14,800 nucleotides of DNA from GCA-002727735 sp036159515. GTDB taxonomy: Bacteria > Bacteroidota > Bacteroidia > Flavobacteriales_D > Parvicellaceae. The notes beneath the pieces are model-generated. The model did not search any database. It saw nothing but the letters and a program-made list of their open reading frames with translations, and was not told the origin of the DNA. Below are positions 1 through 8,132 of the stretch, one piece after another (the first letter of the stretch is position 1; each line of letters starts with the position of its first letter). The stretch lies in NCBI GenBank assembly GCA_036159515.1, contig JAYYEV010000056.1:1-14800 (forward strand), given 5' to 3'. A program made the position numbers and the translations under genes.

Positions 1-1
1 T

Positions 2-1117
2 TTAGCAGTAAGAGATGCAGCTAGAGATTTTGCTATTAATGAATGTAAACCTGGTGTCATTGAAAGAGATAGCACACAAACAGTAGCCTATGATCAATTA
101 AAACAATTAGGTGAACTTGGATTTATGGGAATGATGGTAGACCCAAAATATGGCGGAAGCGGGATGGATACCTTAAGCTATGTACTTGCCATTGAAGAAA
201 TTTCTAAAATTGATGCCTCAATCTCAGTGGCCATGTCAGTTAATAACAGTTTGGTATGTTGGGGATTGGAACAATTTGCTAACGAAGAACAAAAGCAGAA
301 GTATTTAGTTCCATTAGCTAAAGGAGAAAAAATAGGAGCCTTTTGTCTTTCTGAGCCTGAAGCAGGTTCAGATGCAACATCTCAACGAACTACGGCTATA
401 GACAAAGGAGATCATTATCTTTTGAATGGCACAAAAAACTGGATTACCAATGGAAGTACTGCGTCAACTTATTTGGTAATTGCCCAAACAGACGTAGAAA
501 AAGGTCACAGGGGTATAAATGCATTTATTGTGGAGAAAGGTTGGGATGGATTTGAAATAAGCGCAAAGGAAGATAAGTTAGGAATAAGAGGAAGCGATAC
601 TCATACTTTAGTTTTTACAGATGTTAAAGTACCTAAAGAAAACAGAATAGGAGAAGATGGATTTGGATTTAAATTTGCCATGAAAACATTATCGGGTGGT
701 AGAATAGGGATAGCTGCTCAAGCTTTGGGAATTGCTGCAGGTGCTTATGAATTGGCTTTAAGCTATTCAAAAGAAAGAACCACATTTGGAAAACCCATTT
801 CAAATCATCAAGCCATACAGTTCAAACTAGCTGATATGTTTTTGGAAATTGAAAACGCAAGGAATTTAGTATACAAGTCAGCATGGCATAAAGACCAGGG
901 AATGGATTATGCTTTATCGGGCTCAATGGCAAAATTGCATGCTTCAGAAGTAGCCATGAGAACAACGGTGGAAGCAGTACAAATTCACGGTGGATATGGT
1001 TATGTCAAAGAATATCATGTGGAGCGTTTGATGCGAGACGCTAAGATTACACAAATTTATGAGGGTACTTCCGAAATACAACGAATAGTTATAGCAAGAA
1101 GTATTTTAAAAGAATAA
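2..1117 (+). CDS. Acyl-CoA dehydrogenase, 5' end cut off by the window edge
   Basis: FAD-dependent acyl-CoA dehydrogenase, catalysing the first oxidation step of fatty-acid or branched-chain acyl-CoA breakdown and passing electrons to ETF. The frame is open from base 2 and gives 371 residues ending at a TAA. The family is about 380 residues, so only about 10 N-terminal residues should be missing; the internal ATG at 125 is not the true start, because the codons before it already read as family sequence (AVRDAARDFAINE). Visible motifs are the FAD/substrate signature FCLSEPEAGSDATS, the GGYGYVKEYHVERLMRDAKI signature near the C-terminus, and IYEGTSEIQR, whose first Glu (fragment codon 354) matches the catalytic base of short- and medium-chain enzymes. 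Chain-length preference cannot be read from this; a short-chain/butyryl type is the nearest guess. It is convergent with gldJ. Confidence 0.95.
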   Translation, partial: LAVRDAARDFAINECKPGVIERDSTQTVAYDQLKQLGELGFMGMMVDPKYGGSGMDTLSYVLAIEEISKIDASISVAMSVNNSLVCWGLEQFANEEQKQKYLVPLAKGEKIGAFCLSEPEAGSDATSQRTTAIDKGDHYLLNGTKNWITNGSTASTYLVIAQTDVEKGHRGINAFIVEKGWDGFEISAKEDKLGIRGSDTHTLVFTDVKVPKENRIGEDGFGFKFAMKTLSGGRIGIAAQALGIAAGAYELALSYSKERTTFGKPISNHQAIQFKLADMFLEIENARNLVYKSAWHKDQGMDYALSGSMAKLHASEVAMRTTVEAVQIHGGYGYVKEYHVERLMRDAKITQIYEGTSEIQRIVIARSILKE

Positions 1118-1133
1118 GTATTATAATTTATTC

Positions 1134-1170
1134 AAAAAAAAGGGGATTATTATCTAACCCCCTTTTTATT
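1134..1170. terminator. Bidirectional intrinsic terminator between convergent genes
   Basis: An A tract (1134-1141) is followed by GGGG (1142-1145), a 13-base loop, CCCC (1159-1162) and TTTTT (1163-1167). GGGG pairs with CCCC and the A tract with the T tract, so either strand reads as a stem followed by a U run. It lies 17 bases after the acyl-CoA dehydrogenase stop and 30 bases beyond the gldJ stop, as expected for a shared terminator. Confidence 0.8.
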
Positions 1171-1199
1171 TTCTTTTACAATGAGTTACTTGCTTGAAG

Positions 1200-3119
1200 T
1201 TATTTGAAAACTCCAATTCCTGTCGGACTACCTATTCTGTCCATTGCACATCTAAATCCAATGGTTGATAATGATCTATCCTCTTCTAGGAATCTTCTAG
1301 TTCCTGGATTTAGGTAATATGCTCTATCTTTCCAAGAAGCACCTTTGAACACTCTTGACTTATCCGAAATTAATGTAGTAGGTGCACCTGCTATGGAACC
1401 TAAGGACTTTTCTGGACCTCTTTGATACATAGCAAAGTCCTCGTTCTTGGTCCCTGCGTTGAATTCATTAATGATAGGCTCATTGAAGTCTGGATCACCA
1501 GGATGCCATTTAGAAGATTTCAAATCTCCGTCTAGATAATCAATGTTGTCAGCTATCCTGTAATTACTTCTTTTCATATTTTCCTCTGCAGTTACATTTC
1601 TCATCTTCACATTCCCAGGAGTATTTACAATGTAATTAGCCAATCCAACTCTAAGCATTGGGCTTATTTGAATAGAATAACCAGCAAGACTAACATCTTG
1701 TTCTACTTGCATTTCAAAATCTTCAAAAACATTATCAAAAATCTCCTGAATTTTGACTGATGCTTCGATGATTTGCTTGTCTTCTAAAAGTTTTTTTGCA
1801 TCCTTAACATATTGGTCAACTGTATTTAATAATTCAGTTTCTACAGAATCCAACATGTTTTTAGGTGAATATCCATACTTTCTTTCTGCTTTACCCTGTC
1901 TTTCTGCTCTAAATTCAATTAAATATTGCTCTATACCATAAATATCGTAGATGGTTGCATCATATTTTTCATCAATAGAACCAGATGCATTAAGAGTTTT
2001 TGTTTTAAATACATTTCCTCTGTAAGGTCTAAACTCGTCCACATCTTCTGAACTAAGAGGTCTGTATACGTCACTCACCCATTCACTGACGTTTCCTGCC
2101 ATGTTATATAGACCATAATCATTTGGCCAGTAAGAATATATTGGAGCTGTGATGTCTGCGTTATCATTTAAATGACCTGCTACACCCATATAATCTCCTC
2201 TTCCTCTAACAAAGTTCGCAAGCATGTCTCCCTGGAAATTTTCCTGAGGATTTCTTACCCAATGTCCATCCCATGGGTAAAGTCTTTTCTCAATAATTCT
2301 TTCATCAATGGTATTGCCAATTAAGCCATATGCAGCAAATTCCCATTCCGCTTCAGTTGGAAGCCTATATCTTGGTAATAAGATCCCGTCAGACATCTTA
2401 ACTGTTCTGGTTGCCATATCTCTTGGCTTAAATTTTCCAGTGGTAGGGTCATATCCCCCTTTTGAAGGATCTAAATCTGCTATTTGTCCTTGAGGATTTA
2501 AACCTTGTTCGTACTGTCCAGCAAAATAAGCATCAGTTGTAAAAGGTTCGTTTTGCTGGTTGGGGTTCATTAGTAAAATACCTTCTCTAATTAGAATATA
2601 TTCATTTACTCTGTCCGTTCTCCAAGCAGCAAAATCATTGGCTTGATTCCAAGAAACACCAACAACTGGATAATCTCTGTAAGCAGGGTGTCTTAAATAA
2701 TATTCTACATATTTCTCATTAAAACCTAGTTTCTCTCTCCAACATAGAGTATCAGGAAGAGCCTTTTTATAAATCATTGGGAAATCGATGTAAGTTCTTC
2801 CAACCCAATACAAGTATTCGCACCAATGAAAGTTTGAAATTTCTGTTTCGTCCATGTAAAAAGAAGAAACGGTAACTCTTCTTGGGACATTGTGATTTTC
2901 ATATGTTACGTCTTGCTCAATCCTGCCCATGGTGAATGTTCCTCCTTCAACAAGGATTAGACCTGGACCTGTTTCTTGCTCTGCATAAGGTACTTTTTGA
3001 AAACCTCCATTTTTTGGGTTATTGTAATCCCATCCAGTAATACTTGAGGTTTCGTATTCAGTACAACTTGTAATTAAAGCAGTAACAAAAACCCCGATTA
3101 TGTAAATACTCTTCTTCAT
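1200..3119 (-). CDS. gldJ: GldJ, gliding motility / T9SS outer-membrane lipoprotein
   Basis: GldJ is a lipoprotein needed for gliding and type IX secretion in Flavobacterium; it is related to GldK/PorK and is thought to act on the periplasmic side of the outer membrane. The 639-residue product starts with a lipoprotein signal (MKKSIYIIGV...LITSC) with the acylated Cys at residue 19. The body is a formylglycine-generating-enzyme/SUMF1-like fold: LVEGGTFTMG (56-65), YRLPTEAEWEFAA (251-263), YNMAGNVSEWVSD (328-340), VFKGASWKDRAYY (590-602) and STIGFRCAMDR (618-628). No Cys lies where true FGE enzymes carry their catalytic pair after GGSW/Y, so a structural role is expected. It is longer than the roughly 560 residues I recall for Flavobacterium GldJ; the excess lies around residues 378-505. 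It is downstream of the PorP/SprF-like gene with a 67-base gap. GldK is the main alternative name; the C-terminal GFRCAM...SPTG and the neighbouring porU/porV favour GldJ. Confidence 0.9.
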   Translation of the reverse strand: MKKSIYIIGVFVTALITSCTEYETSSITGWDYNNPKNGGFQKVPYAEQETGPGLILVEGGTFTMGRIEQDVTYENHNVPRRVTVSSFYMDETEISNFHWCEYLYWVGRTYIDFPMIYKKALPDTLCWREKLGFNEKYVEYYLRHPAYRDYPVVGVSWNQANDFAAWRTDRVNEYILIREGILLMNPNQQNEPFTTDAYFAGQYEQGLNPQGQIADLDPSKGGYDPTTGKFKPRDMATRTVKMSDGILLPRYRLPTEAEWEFAAYGLIGNTIDERIIEKRLYPWDGHWVRNPQENFQGDMLANFVRGRGDYMGVAGHLNDNADITAPIYSYWPNDYGLYNMAGNVSEWVSDVYRPLSSEDVDEFRPYRGNVFKTKTLNASGSIDEKYDATIYDIYGIEQYLIEFRAERQGKAERKYGYSPKNMLDSVETELLNTVDQYVKDAKKLLEDKQIIEASVKIQEIFDNVFEDFEMQVEQDVSLAGYSIQISPMLRVGLANYIVNTPGNVKMRNVTAEENMKRSNYRIADNIDYLDGDLKSSKWHPGDPDFNEPIINEFNAGTKNEDFAMYQRGPEKSLGSIAGAPTTLISDKSRVFKGASWKDRAYYLNPGTRRFLEEDRSLSTIGFRCAMDRIGSPTGIGVFK

Positions 3120-3144
3120 CTATAAATTATTTAGTGTCGCTCTA

Positions 3145-3163
3145 AACGAAAATATTTATCGTT
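3145..3163. promoter_or_regulatory. Imperfect palindrome at the predicted gldJ transcription start
   Basis: AACGAAAATATTTATCGTT reads as AACGA / TCGTT outer arms plus an inner AA/TT, with one mismatched pair and a TAT centre. It lies just downstream, in the gldJ direction, of the predicted -7 element at 3170-3177, so it would overlap the transcription start or the head of the leader. It could be a protein-binding site or a weak hairpin; in AT-rich DNA chance is a real alternative. Confidence 0.25.
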
Positions 3164-3169
3164 AAGTTA

Positions 3170-3202
3170 CAAATTTAGGTAATTTTTTAGAAAGAAGGGC
3201 AA
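3170..3202 (-). promoter_or_regulatory. Candidate gldJ promoter (TTG / TAAATTTG)
   Basis: Read on the - strand, TAAATTTG (3177 down to 3170) matches the Bacteroidota -7 consensus TAnnTTTG perfectly. A TTG (3202-3200) lies 22 bases upstream as a possible -33 element, inside the last codons of the porP-like gene. The start codon of gldJ is about 50 bases beyond the -7 box. This suggests gldJ can be transcribed separately as well as by read-through from the upstream gene. Confidence 0.45.
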
Positions 3203-4188
3203 CTTATTGCCCTGTAAGTTCTCTTTTTAGGTTGACAATCAAAATTAATTTGTAATGATAGTTCGTGTGAACCCGATGTTGCCATTGATAAATCAGAGAT
3301 CGTCACATCATAACTGTAACCTACTTTTACTAAACCAACTTCAACACCCAACAGAATAATAAAAGCATCTTGATCTCTATACCAAATTCCACCTACGTAA
3401 GGGCCTTTTTGAACATACAAACCCATGTTTAATTGTTGGGCACTTCCCTGCATTCTGTATAAGATGTTTGGTGAAATAATAGTTTCTGTTTCTCTGTACA
3501 CAGTGCCATTTCCAGACAAAGGAATATGAAAACCCATATGACCTGTTAATTTTCTAGGTAAAGGGCTAGTTTCGTTTGTTAATAATGATTCATTGGGTTC
3601 AGTTAGATGATGGGCTGCAAATCCAAAATAAAATTGTTCACTAAAACCTAGAAAACCAGCAGATAAGTCTAAACCTGATTTGGTGCCGCCTCTAGGTAAA
3701 TTTCCTGTTTGATACACAAAACCTCTGATAGGATCAATCATATCTCCAAAAGTAAGTTGATTCCAGTCCAATTTTTTCTGCCAAAATGTAGCTTCAAAAC
3801 CCAACCTGACTGAGAATTTTCTGGATAACTTCATTTGGTAAGAGTATACCCCACTAATTCTATTGTTTTGAAGAGAATTTGCCATTCGATCATTTACAAC
3901 CATTAAGCCAAGTCCTCCGTGTAGTCCATCCACATGTTGGTCATAAGTAAAGGCATTGGTGATAAATGTAGCTGGAACACCTGGCCACTGATTTCTATGA
4001 TTCAATGTAAGTCTTGGACACATATGCGTGCCTGCAAAAGCAGGGTTTAAAAAAATGGGGCTCGCGTAAAACTGAGTAAATTCTGCGTCTTGAGAATAGG
4101 TATTGCTAATGGAAAGGCATACCAAACTAGAAAGGATAGCATACGATGTAAATGATTTTCTGAGTATTTTACTTATGATTTTTCCCAT
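3187..4188 (-). CDS. PorP/SprF family T9SS membrane protein
   Basis: Predicted outer-membrane beta-barrel of the PorP/SprF family. PorP works with the GldK/PorK-GldN/PorN ring, while SprF-type members serve export or anchoring of particular adhesins. The 333-residue product has a signal peptide ending near AYILSS-type hydrophobic sequence and NTYSQ (cleavage about residue 33), then the family hallmark DAEFTQFYASPIFLNPAFAG (34-53) and NHRNQWPG (63-70). The rest alternates hydrophobic and polar residues as barrel strands do. The tail carries two Cys (318 and 330) and ends CPSF. It is the first gene of a - strand pair with gldJ, divergent from porU. Because it sits with gldJ and not beside gldKLMN or a giant adhesin gene, I leave the symbol blank; functional pairing with GldJ is inference. 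Confidence 0.88.
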   Translation of the reverse strand: MGKIISKILRKSFTSYAILSSLVCLSISNTYSQDAEFTQFYASPIFLNPAFAGTHMCPRLTLNHRNQWPGVPATFITNAFTYDQHVDGLHGGLGLMVVNDRMANSLQNNRISGVYSYQMKLSRKFSVRLGFEATFWQKKLDWNQLTFGDMIDPIRGFVYQTGNLPRGGTKSGLDLSAGFLGFSEQFYFGFAAHHLTEPNESLLTNETSPLPRKLTGHMGFHIPLSGNGTVYRETETIISPNILYRMQGSAQQLNMGLYVQKGPYVGGIWYRDQDAFIILLGVEVGLVKVGYSYDVTISDLSMATSGSHELSLQINFDCQPKKRTYRAISCPSF

Positions 4189-4213
4189 TAAGCTTCAATT
4201 ATATGAAAAATCA

Positions 4214-4252
4214 ATTATTGTAACTTAATCATTTTTGAAGTATTACAATAAT
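4214..4252. promoter_or_regulatory. Perfect 10-bp inverted repeat in the porP/porU divergent promoter region
   Basis: ATTATTGTAA (4214-4223) and its exact reverse complement TTACAATAAT (4243-4252) are separated by 19 bases. The dyad centre is at 4233, which is the first base of the predicted -33 element of porU. Each arm contains a smaller half-palindrome TTA-N3-TAA. Position and symmetry suit an operator for a dimeric regulator serving both divergent T9SS units; a long-loop hairpin in a transcript is the other reading. No regulator is identified here. Confidence 0.4.
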
Positions 4253-4265
4253 CATTATAATTTTG
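4233..4265 (+). promoter_or_regulatory. Candidate porU promoter (TTTTG - N20 - TAATTTTG)
   Basis: TTTTG at 4233-4237 and TAATTTTG at 4258-4265, 20 bases apart, match the Bacteroidota -33 TTTG / -7 TAnnTTTG consensus and spacing. Transcription should begin near 4270-4275, leaving a leader of about 15-20 bases before the ATG at 4289. This is the best complete promoter match in the window. Confidence 0.6.
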
Positions 4266-4288
4266 AGTTCTAAAGATAATCATTGTTG

Positions 4289-7200
4289 ATGAGAAGGAGT
4301 GTAGCCGTTATTATTATTTTATTTTGGATTAACACAGGTTTTTCCCAGCAAATCATCAATTTCAGTTCAGTTGTACATTACCAAAAATACGCTGATAATC
4401 TTAACTCTGATTTCCAATTTTACCCAGAAAAGGGGTTTAAGGACCCTTCAACAAAGCAGATGTATTTTCAAAGTGAATTCGATTTTGGATCTTATGAAAT
4501 CCTAAGTTTTGAATTTAAAGAAGAACCAGTTGAAGTAAACTCAAAAACCTACAATTCATTTGATTATGATGAGAACTATCAGATTAGTTTTATCAATCAA
4601 GAAGAAAACAATAAAATTAAAAAGACTCAACTATTACTTTCTTGCATAAGAACTGTTGATGGAAAAAATTACCGGGTAACACAATTTAACGCATCAGTAA
4701 AAAAAACTCAACCTACTCAAAGAAGTAAAAAATCATCTGAATTCGCTTCCCAATCTATTTTATCTAACGGATGGAATTGGTTTAAACTAGGTATTTACCA
4801 TAGTGGATTGTACAAGATCGATTATTCTTATTTAATAAATCATGGCATCATTAATGGACCCACACCATCATCACAACTTCATTTGTTCTCAAACAATCAA
4901 GGTTTGTTAAACACAGAAAATGGAACTTATAGACCTGATGATTTAATTCAACAAACCTTGCATATTGTGGATGGTAATGATGGTAGTTTTTCGTCTGGCG
5001 ATTATATCCTTTTTTATCATCATGGTAGTGATAGGATAGAGAAGGTTAACAGTAAGTTCAGACACATTAATCATCTTTATTCAGATAGTTCGTACTGCTT
5101 TTTTGGAATTGGTACAGGTGCTACAAACGTAATCGATAGTGTTAATAATCTAAACCAAAATTACAACCATGAAATAAATGAATTTTGGGATTTTGAATAC
5201 ATTAATGAAGATAAATTAAATCTGTTAAAGTCGGGTGCTATTTGGCTAGGGGATGTTTATGATTTAACAAACCAATATACATATGATTTCCCTTTTAGCA
5301 ACTTAAGCGACTCTTCCTTCTTGAAGCTTAGAGTTGTCAGCAAATCTTCGTCTACTCCTGCCTCCTTTAATTTGTCTTTATTTGGACAAAATAGAACGAT
5401 TACTATTAATGGATCAGGTAGTTCTTATTTATCCGATGCAGGAAGAGCAGCAGTAGTTGAGTATCCATTCGTAAACAATGTAAATTCCAATTATCAAATT
5501 GATTTAACATATAATAATAATGGTTCGCCCTCAGCAAAAGGGTACTTAGATTACATTGAAGTCAATTGTAAAAGACAGCTTATTGTAGATAATTCTTCTT
5601 TCGACTTTAAGCTATCTAGTATAAATTCAGTTTGGTCTAAAATTAATCTTCAAAATAGCAATTCTGTACAAATGATTTGGGATATAACCACGCTAAATAA
5701 TGTGAAAAACCTAGTTTTTGAGAGAGTTGGAAATAATTTATTTTTTAAAGATGAGATAGACAGTTTAAAAAATTATATAGCCATATCGGGGAATTCGTTC
5801 CCATATCCAACATTTGTAAAAAGGGTAGAAAGTCAAAATTTACATGGTTTATCTTCAGTAGATGTGATCATAATAACTAACAGTAAATTTTCTCAATCTG
5901 CTTCCATGTTGAAAACATTTCATGAACAAGAAGGCCTTTCTGTTCACGTAGTTACAGATCAACAGATATACAATGAATTTTCCTCTGGGATGAGAGATGC
6001 TACGGCACTAAAACAATTTTTAAGAATGTTCTATGTTAGAGGTTCTGGTATTCCCAATCAGATTCCTAAATATTGTGTATTGCTTGGTGACGGAACGTAT
6101 GATAATAGAAATATTTTAGATCACGGAAATAACTTATTACCTGTTTTTGAGTCTCAGGAATCTCTTTCAAAGGTAAATACTTTTGCCACCGATGATTTCT
6201 TTGCCATATTATCGGATGGAGCATCTATGCGTAACACAGACTTGTTGAATATTGCTATAGGAAGATTAAGTGTGTCTACAGAACAAGAGGCCATGGATGT
6301 GGTTCAAAAAATAATTGAATATCAAACCATTGATACTTTGGATTTATCCCCTGATTGCGACATCAACCCAAGCAATGGAATTTTGGGTGATTGGAGAAAC
6401 AAAGTAATTCTAGTTAGTGATGATGAAGATCAAAATGCCTATTTCAATGATATTGAAATTATGGCCTCCAAAATTGAGCAAACAAAACCTACTCAAAATA
6501 TCATCAAAATTCATGCGGATGCCTATGCTCAACAGCCATCTGCAGTTGGTGAAAGAATTCCTGATGCTGAACTGGCCATAAATCAGCGAGTAAATGATGG
6601 TGCTCTTTTGGTTAATTACATTGGCCATGGAGGCGAAACTGGATGGGCGCATGAGCAAATACTGAAAGTGCCTACTATTCAAAATTGGTCTAATATATCA
6701 AATATGCCAGTGTTTATGACTGCAACTTGTGAATTTGGCAGGTTTGATGATCATGATCGGGTTTCTGCAGGTGAATATGTGTTGTTAAATCCAAATGGTG
6801 GAGGTGTGGGACTATATACTACAACAAGATTGGTGTATGCTACACCAAATGAGTGGTTGAATAGGTATTTCTATGACACTGTGTTTGACTTGGTAAATTA
6901 CAAAGCTCAACGTTTAGGAGATATTTACAAAGGCACTAAAAATAAGTTTGCTTTAAATAGTGCGGATCAGAATTATAGAAAATTTGCACTACTAGGAGAT
7001 CCTGCTCTAAAGTTAGCTCTGCCTGAAATTCATGTCATTTTAGACTCCACTAGCACAGATACCATACGTGCATTAGATGAGTTAGTTATTTATGGACATA
7101 TAGAAGATGAAAATTATCTTCCATACTCTAATTTCAATGGGATTGTAAATATTTCATTATTTGATAAAAAAACTTCCTTTTCTACTCTCGGCACAAACTC

Positions 7201-8086
7201 TGGATCATCTGCTTCACCTTTTCAAATGTGGAAAAGTCTGATTTATAAGGGAAAGTCTACAGTATCAAATGGTCAATTTATTTTTCGTTTAAAGGTCCCC
7301 AAAGATATTGATTATTCTTTTGGAAGTTCAAGAATCAGTTTTTATGTAGAGAATGGTCAAATTGATGGAAATGGAAGTGATGAGAACTTAATAATAGGAG
7401 GTATTAACACCAACGCTACAAGCGATGAAGTTGGCCCTGACGTTAAGCTCTACATGAACGACATGAATTTTGTGTCTGGTGGTATTTCAAATAGTAATCC
7501 CGTTTTAATTGCGCATATATTTGATTCAAACGGTATAAATACGGTAGGTAATGGAATAGGTCATGATATTGAGCTCATTTTAGATGGTGATTATGCAAAT
7601 AGCATAATTCTAAATGAATATTATGAATCCGATTTAGATTCTTATCAGAGTGGAAAGATTTTCTATGAATTAACAGATCTTTCTGCAGGTGAGCACCAAG
7701 TTGAGTTAAAAGTTTGGGACAACTATAATAATTCTTCAAAATCAGACATCTCCTTTACGGTTGTTGATAATGAAGAGATTAGATTGAATCATGTATTAAA
7801 TTATCCTAATCCATTTACGACTAATACCTCCTTCTTTTTTGAGCACAATCAAAATTGCAATTATCTTGATGTAGACATTCATATTTATAATGTTTCTGGT
7901 AAAATAGTTAAAACAATTAACCGGAGAATTCACAATGAAGGTTTTAGGTCAAGCGGTATTTCTTGGGATGGTTTAGATGATTTTGGTGAACAATTGGCTA
8001 GAGGCGTCTATCTGTACAAACTTAAGGTTACAAATGAACAAGGACTTAGTTCATCCAAAACTGAAACGATGTTCCTTTTGAAATAA
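4289..8086 (+). CDS. porU: PorU, T9SS C25-family cell-surface sortase
   Basis: PorU is the gingipain-like cysteine protease that, on the cell surface with PorV, removes the C-terminal domain of T9SS cargo and helps attach cargo to the surface. I choose the ATG at 4289 (1265 residues) over the in-frame TTG codons at 4283/4286, since it gives a clean signal peptide (MRRSVAVIIILFW...GFSQ). Residues about 22-520 form the N-terminal beta-rich region. The peptidase C25 domain spans about 525-910, with LLGDGTYDNRN, the catalytic His in NYIGHGGETGW (His780) and the catalytic Cys in MTATCEFGRFD (Cys814), the His-Cys spacing seen in gingipains. It ends with a T9SS C-terminal domain from about 1165: YPNPF (1172-1176), then W-D-G...G-E-Q-L-A-R-G-V-Y-L-Y-K-L. 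It stands 46 bases before porV. Length is in the usual 1100-1300 range. Confidence 0.95.
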   Translation: MRRSVAVIIILFWINTGFSQQIINFSSVVHYQKYADNLNSDFQFYPEKGFKDPSTKQMYFQSEFDFGSYEILSFEFKEEPVEVNSKTYNSFDYDENYQISFINQEENNKIKKTQLLLSCIRTVDGKNYRVTQFNASVKKTQPTQRSKKSSEFASQSILSNGWNWFKLGIYHSGLYKIDYSYLINHGIINGPTPSSQLHLFSNNQGLLNTENGTYRPDDLIQQTLHIVDGNDGSFSSGDYILFYHHGSDRIEKVNSKFRHINHLYSDSSYCFFGIGTGATNVIDSVNNLNQNYNHEINEFWDFEYINEDKLNLLKSGAIWLGDVYDLTNQYTYDFPFSNLSDSSFLKLRVVSKSSSTPASFNLSLFGQNRTITINGSGSSYLSDAGRAAVVEYPFVNNVNSNYQIDLTYNNNGSPSAKGYLDYIEVNCKRQLIVDNSSFDFKLSSINSVWSKINLQNSNSVQMIWDITTLNNVKNLVFERVGNNLFFKDEIDSLKNYIAISGNSFPYPTFVKRVESQNLHGLSSVDVIIITNSKFSQSASMLKTFHEQEGLSVHVVTDQQIYNEFSSGMRDATALKQFLRMFYVRGSGIPNQIPKYCVLLGDGTYDNRNILDHGNNLLPVFESQESLSKVNTFATDDFFAILSDGASMRNTDLLNIAIGRLSVSTEQEAMDVVQKIIEYQTIDTLDLSPDCDINPSNGILGDWRNKVILVSDDEDQNAYFNDIEIMASKIEQTKPTQNIIKIHADAYAQQPSAVGERIPDAELAINQRVNDGALLVNYIGHGGETGWAHEQILKVPTIQNWSNISNMPVFMTATCEFGRFDDHDRVSAGEYVLLNPNGGGVGLYTTTRLVYATPNEWLNRYFYDTVFDLVNYKAQRLGDIYKGTKNKFALNSADQNYRKFALLGDPALKLALPEIHVILDSTSTDTIRALDELVIYGHIEDENYLPYSNFNGIVNISLFDKKTSFSTLGTNSGSSASPFQMWKSLIYKGKSTVSNGQFIFRLKVPKDIDYSFGSSRISFYVENGQIDGNGSDENLIIGGINTNATSDEVGPDVKLYMNDMNFVSGGISNSNPVLIAHIFDSNGINTVGNGIGHDIELILDGDYANSIILNEYYESDLDSYQSGKIFYELTDLSAGEHQVELKVWDNYNNSSKSDISFTVVDNEEIRLNHVLNYPNPFTTNTSFFFEHNQNCNYLDVDIHIYNVSGKIVKTINRRIHNEGFRSSGISWDGLDDFGEQLARGVYLYKLKVTNEQGLSSSKTETMFLLK

Positions 8087-8109
8087 TTAAAAACTATATA
8101 CTATTTATA

Positions 8110-8117
8110 TATATTTG
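8110..8117 (+). promoter_or_regulatory. Candidate -7 element before porV
   Basis: TATATTTG is a perfect TAnnTTTG match, 15 bases before the porV ATG. The nearest upstream TTTG (8077-8080) is 29 bases away, too far for a good -33, so support is from the -7 box and its position only. If used, porV would have a very short leader and could be expressed apart from porU. Confidence 0.35.
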
Positions 8118-8132
8118 TCGTTATAGTGAATT

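Noticed and set aside
1753..2493. Two + strand open frames of about 60 codons inside gldJ
   Set aside because: They are antisense to conserved GldJ sequence, with no family resemblance and no promoter.
4196..4203. Possible -7 element (TATAATTG on the - strand) for the PorP-like gene
   Set aside because: One mismatch to TAnnTTTG, only 7 bases from the start codon, and no TTG at -33 spacing; too weak to annotate although some promoter must exist in this gap.
4283..4288. Upstream TTG codons as the porU start
   Set aside because: The ATG at 4289 is in frame, gives a normal signal peptide and needs no rare start codon.
6410..6682. 90-codon open frame on the - strand inside porU
   Set aside because: It overlaps the C25 catalytic region of porU; the porU reading is strongly supported and this frame resembles nothing.
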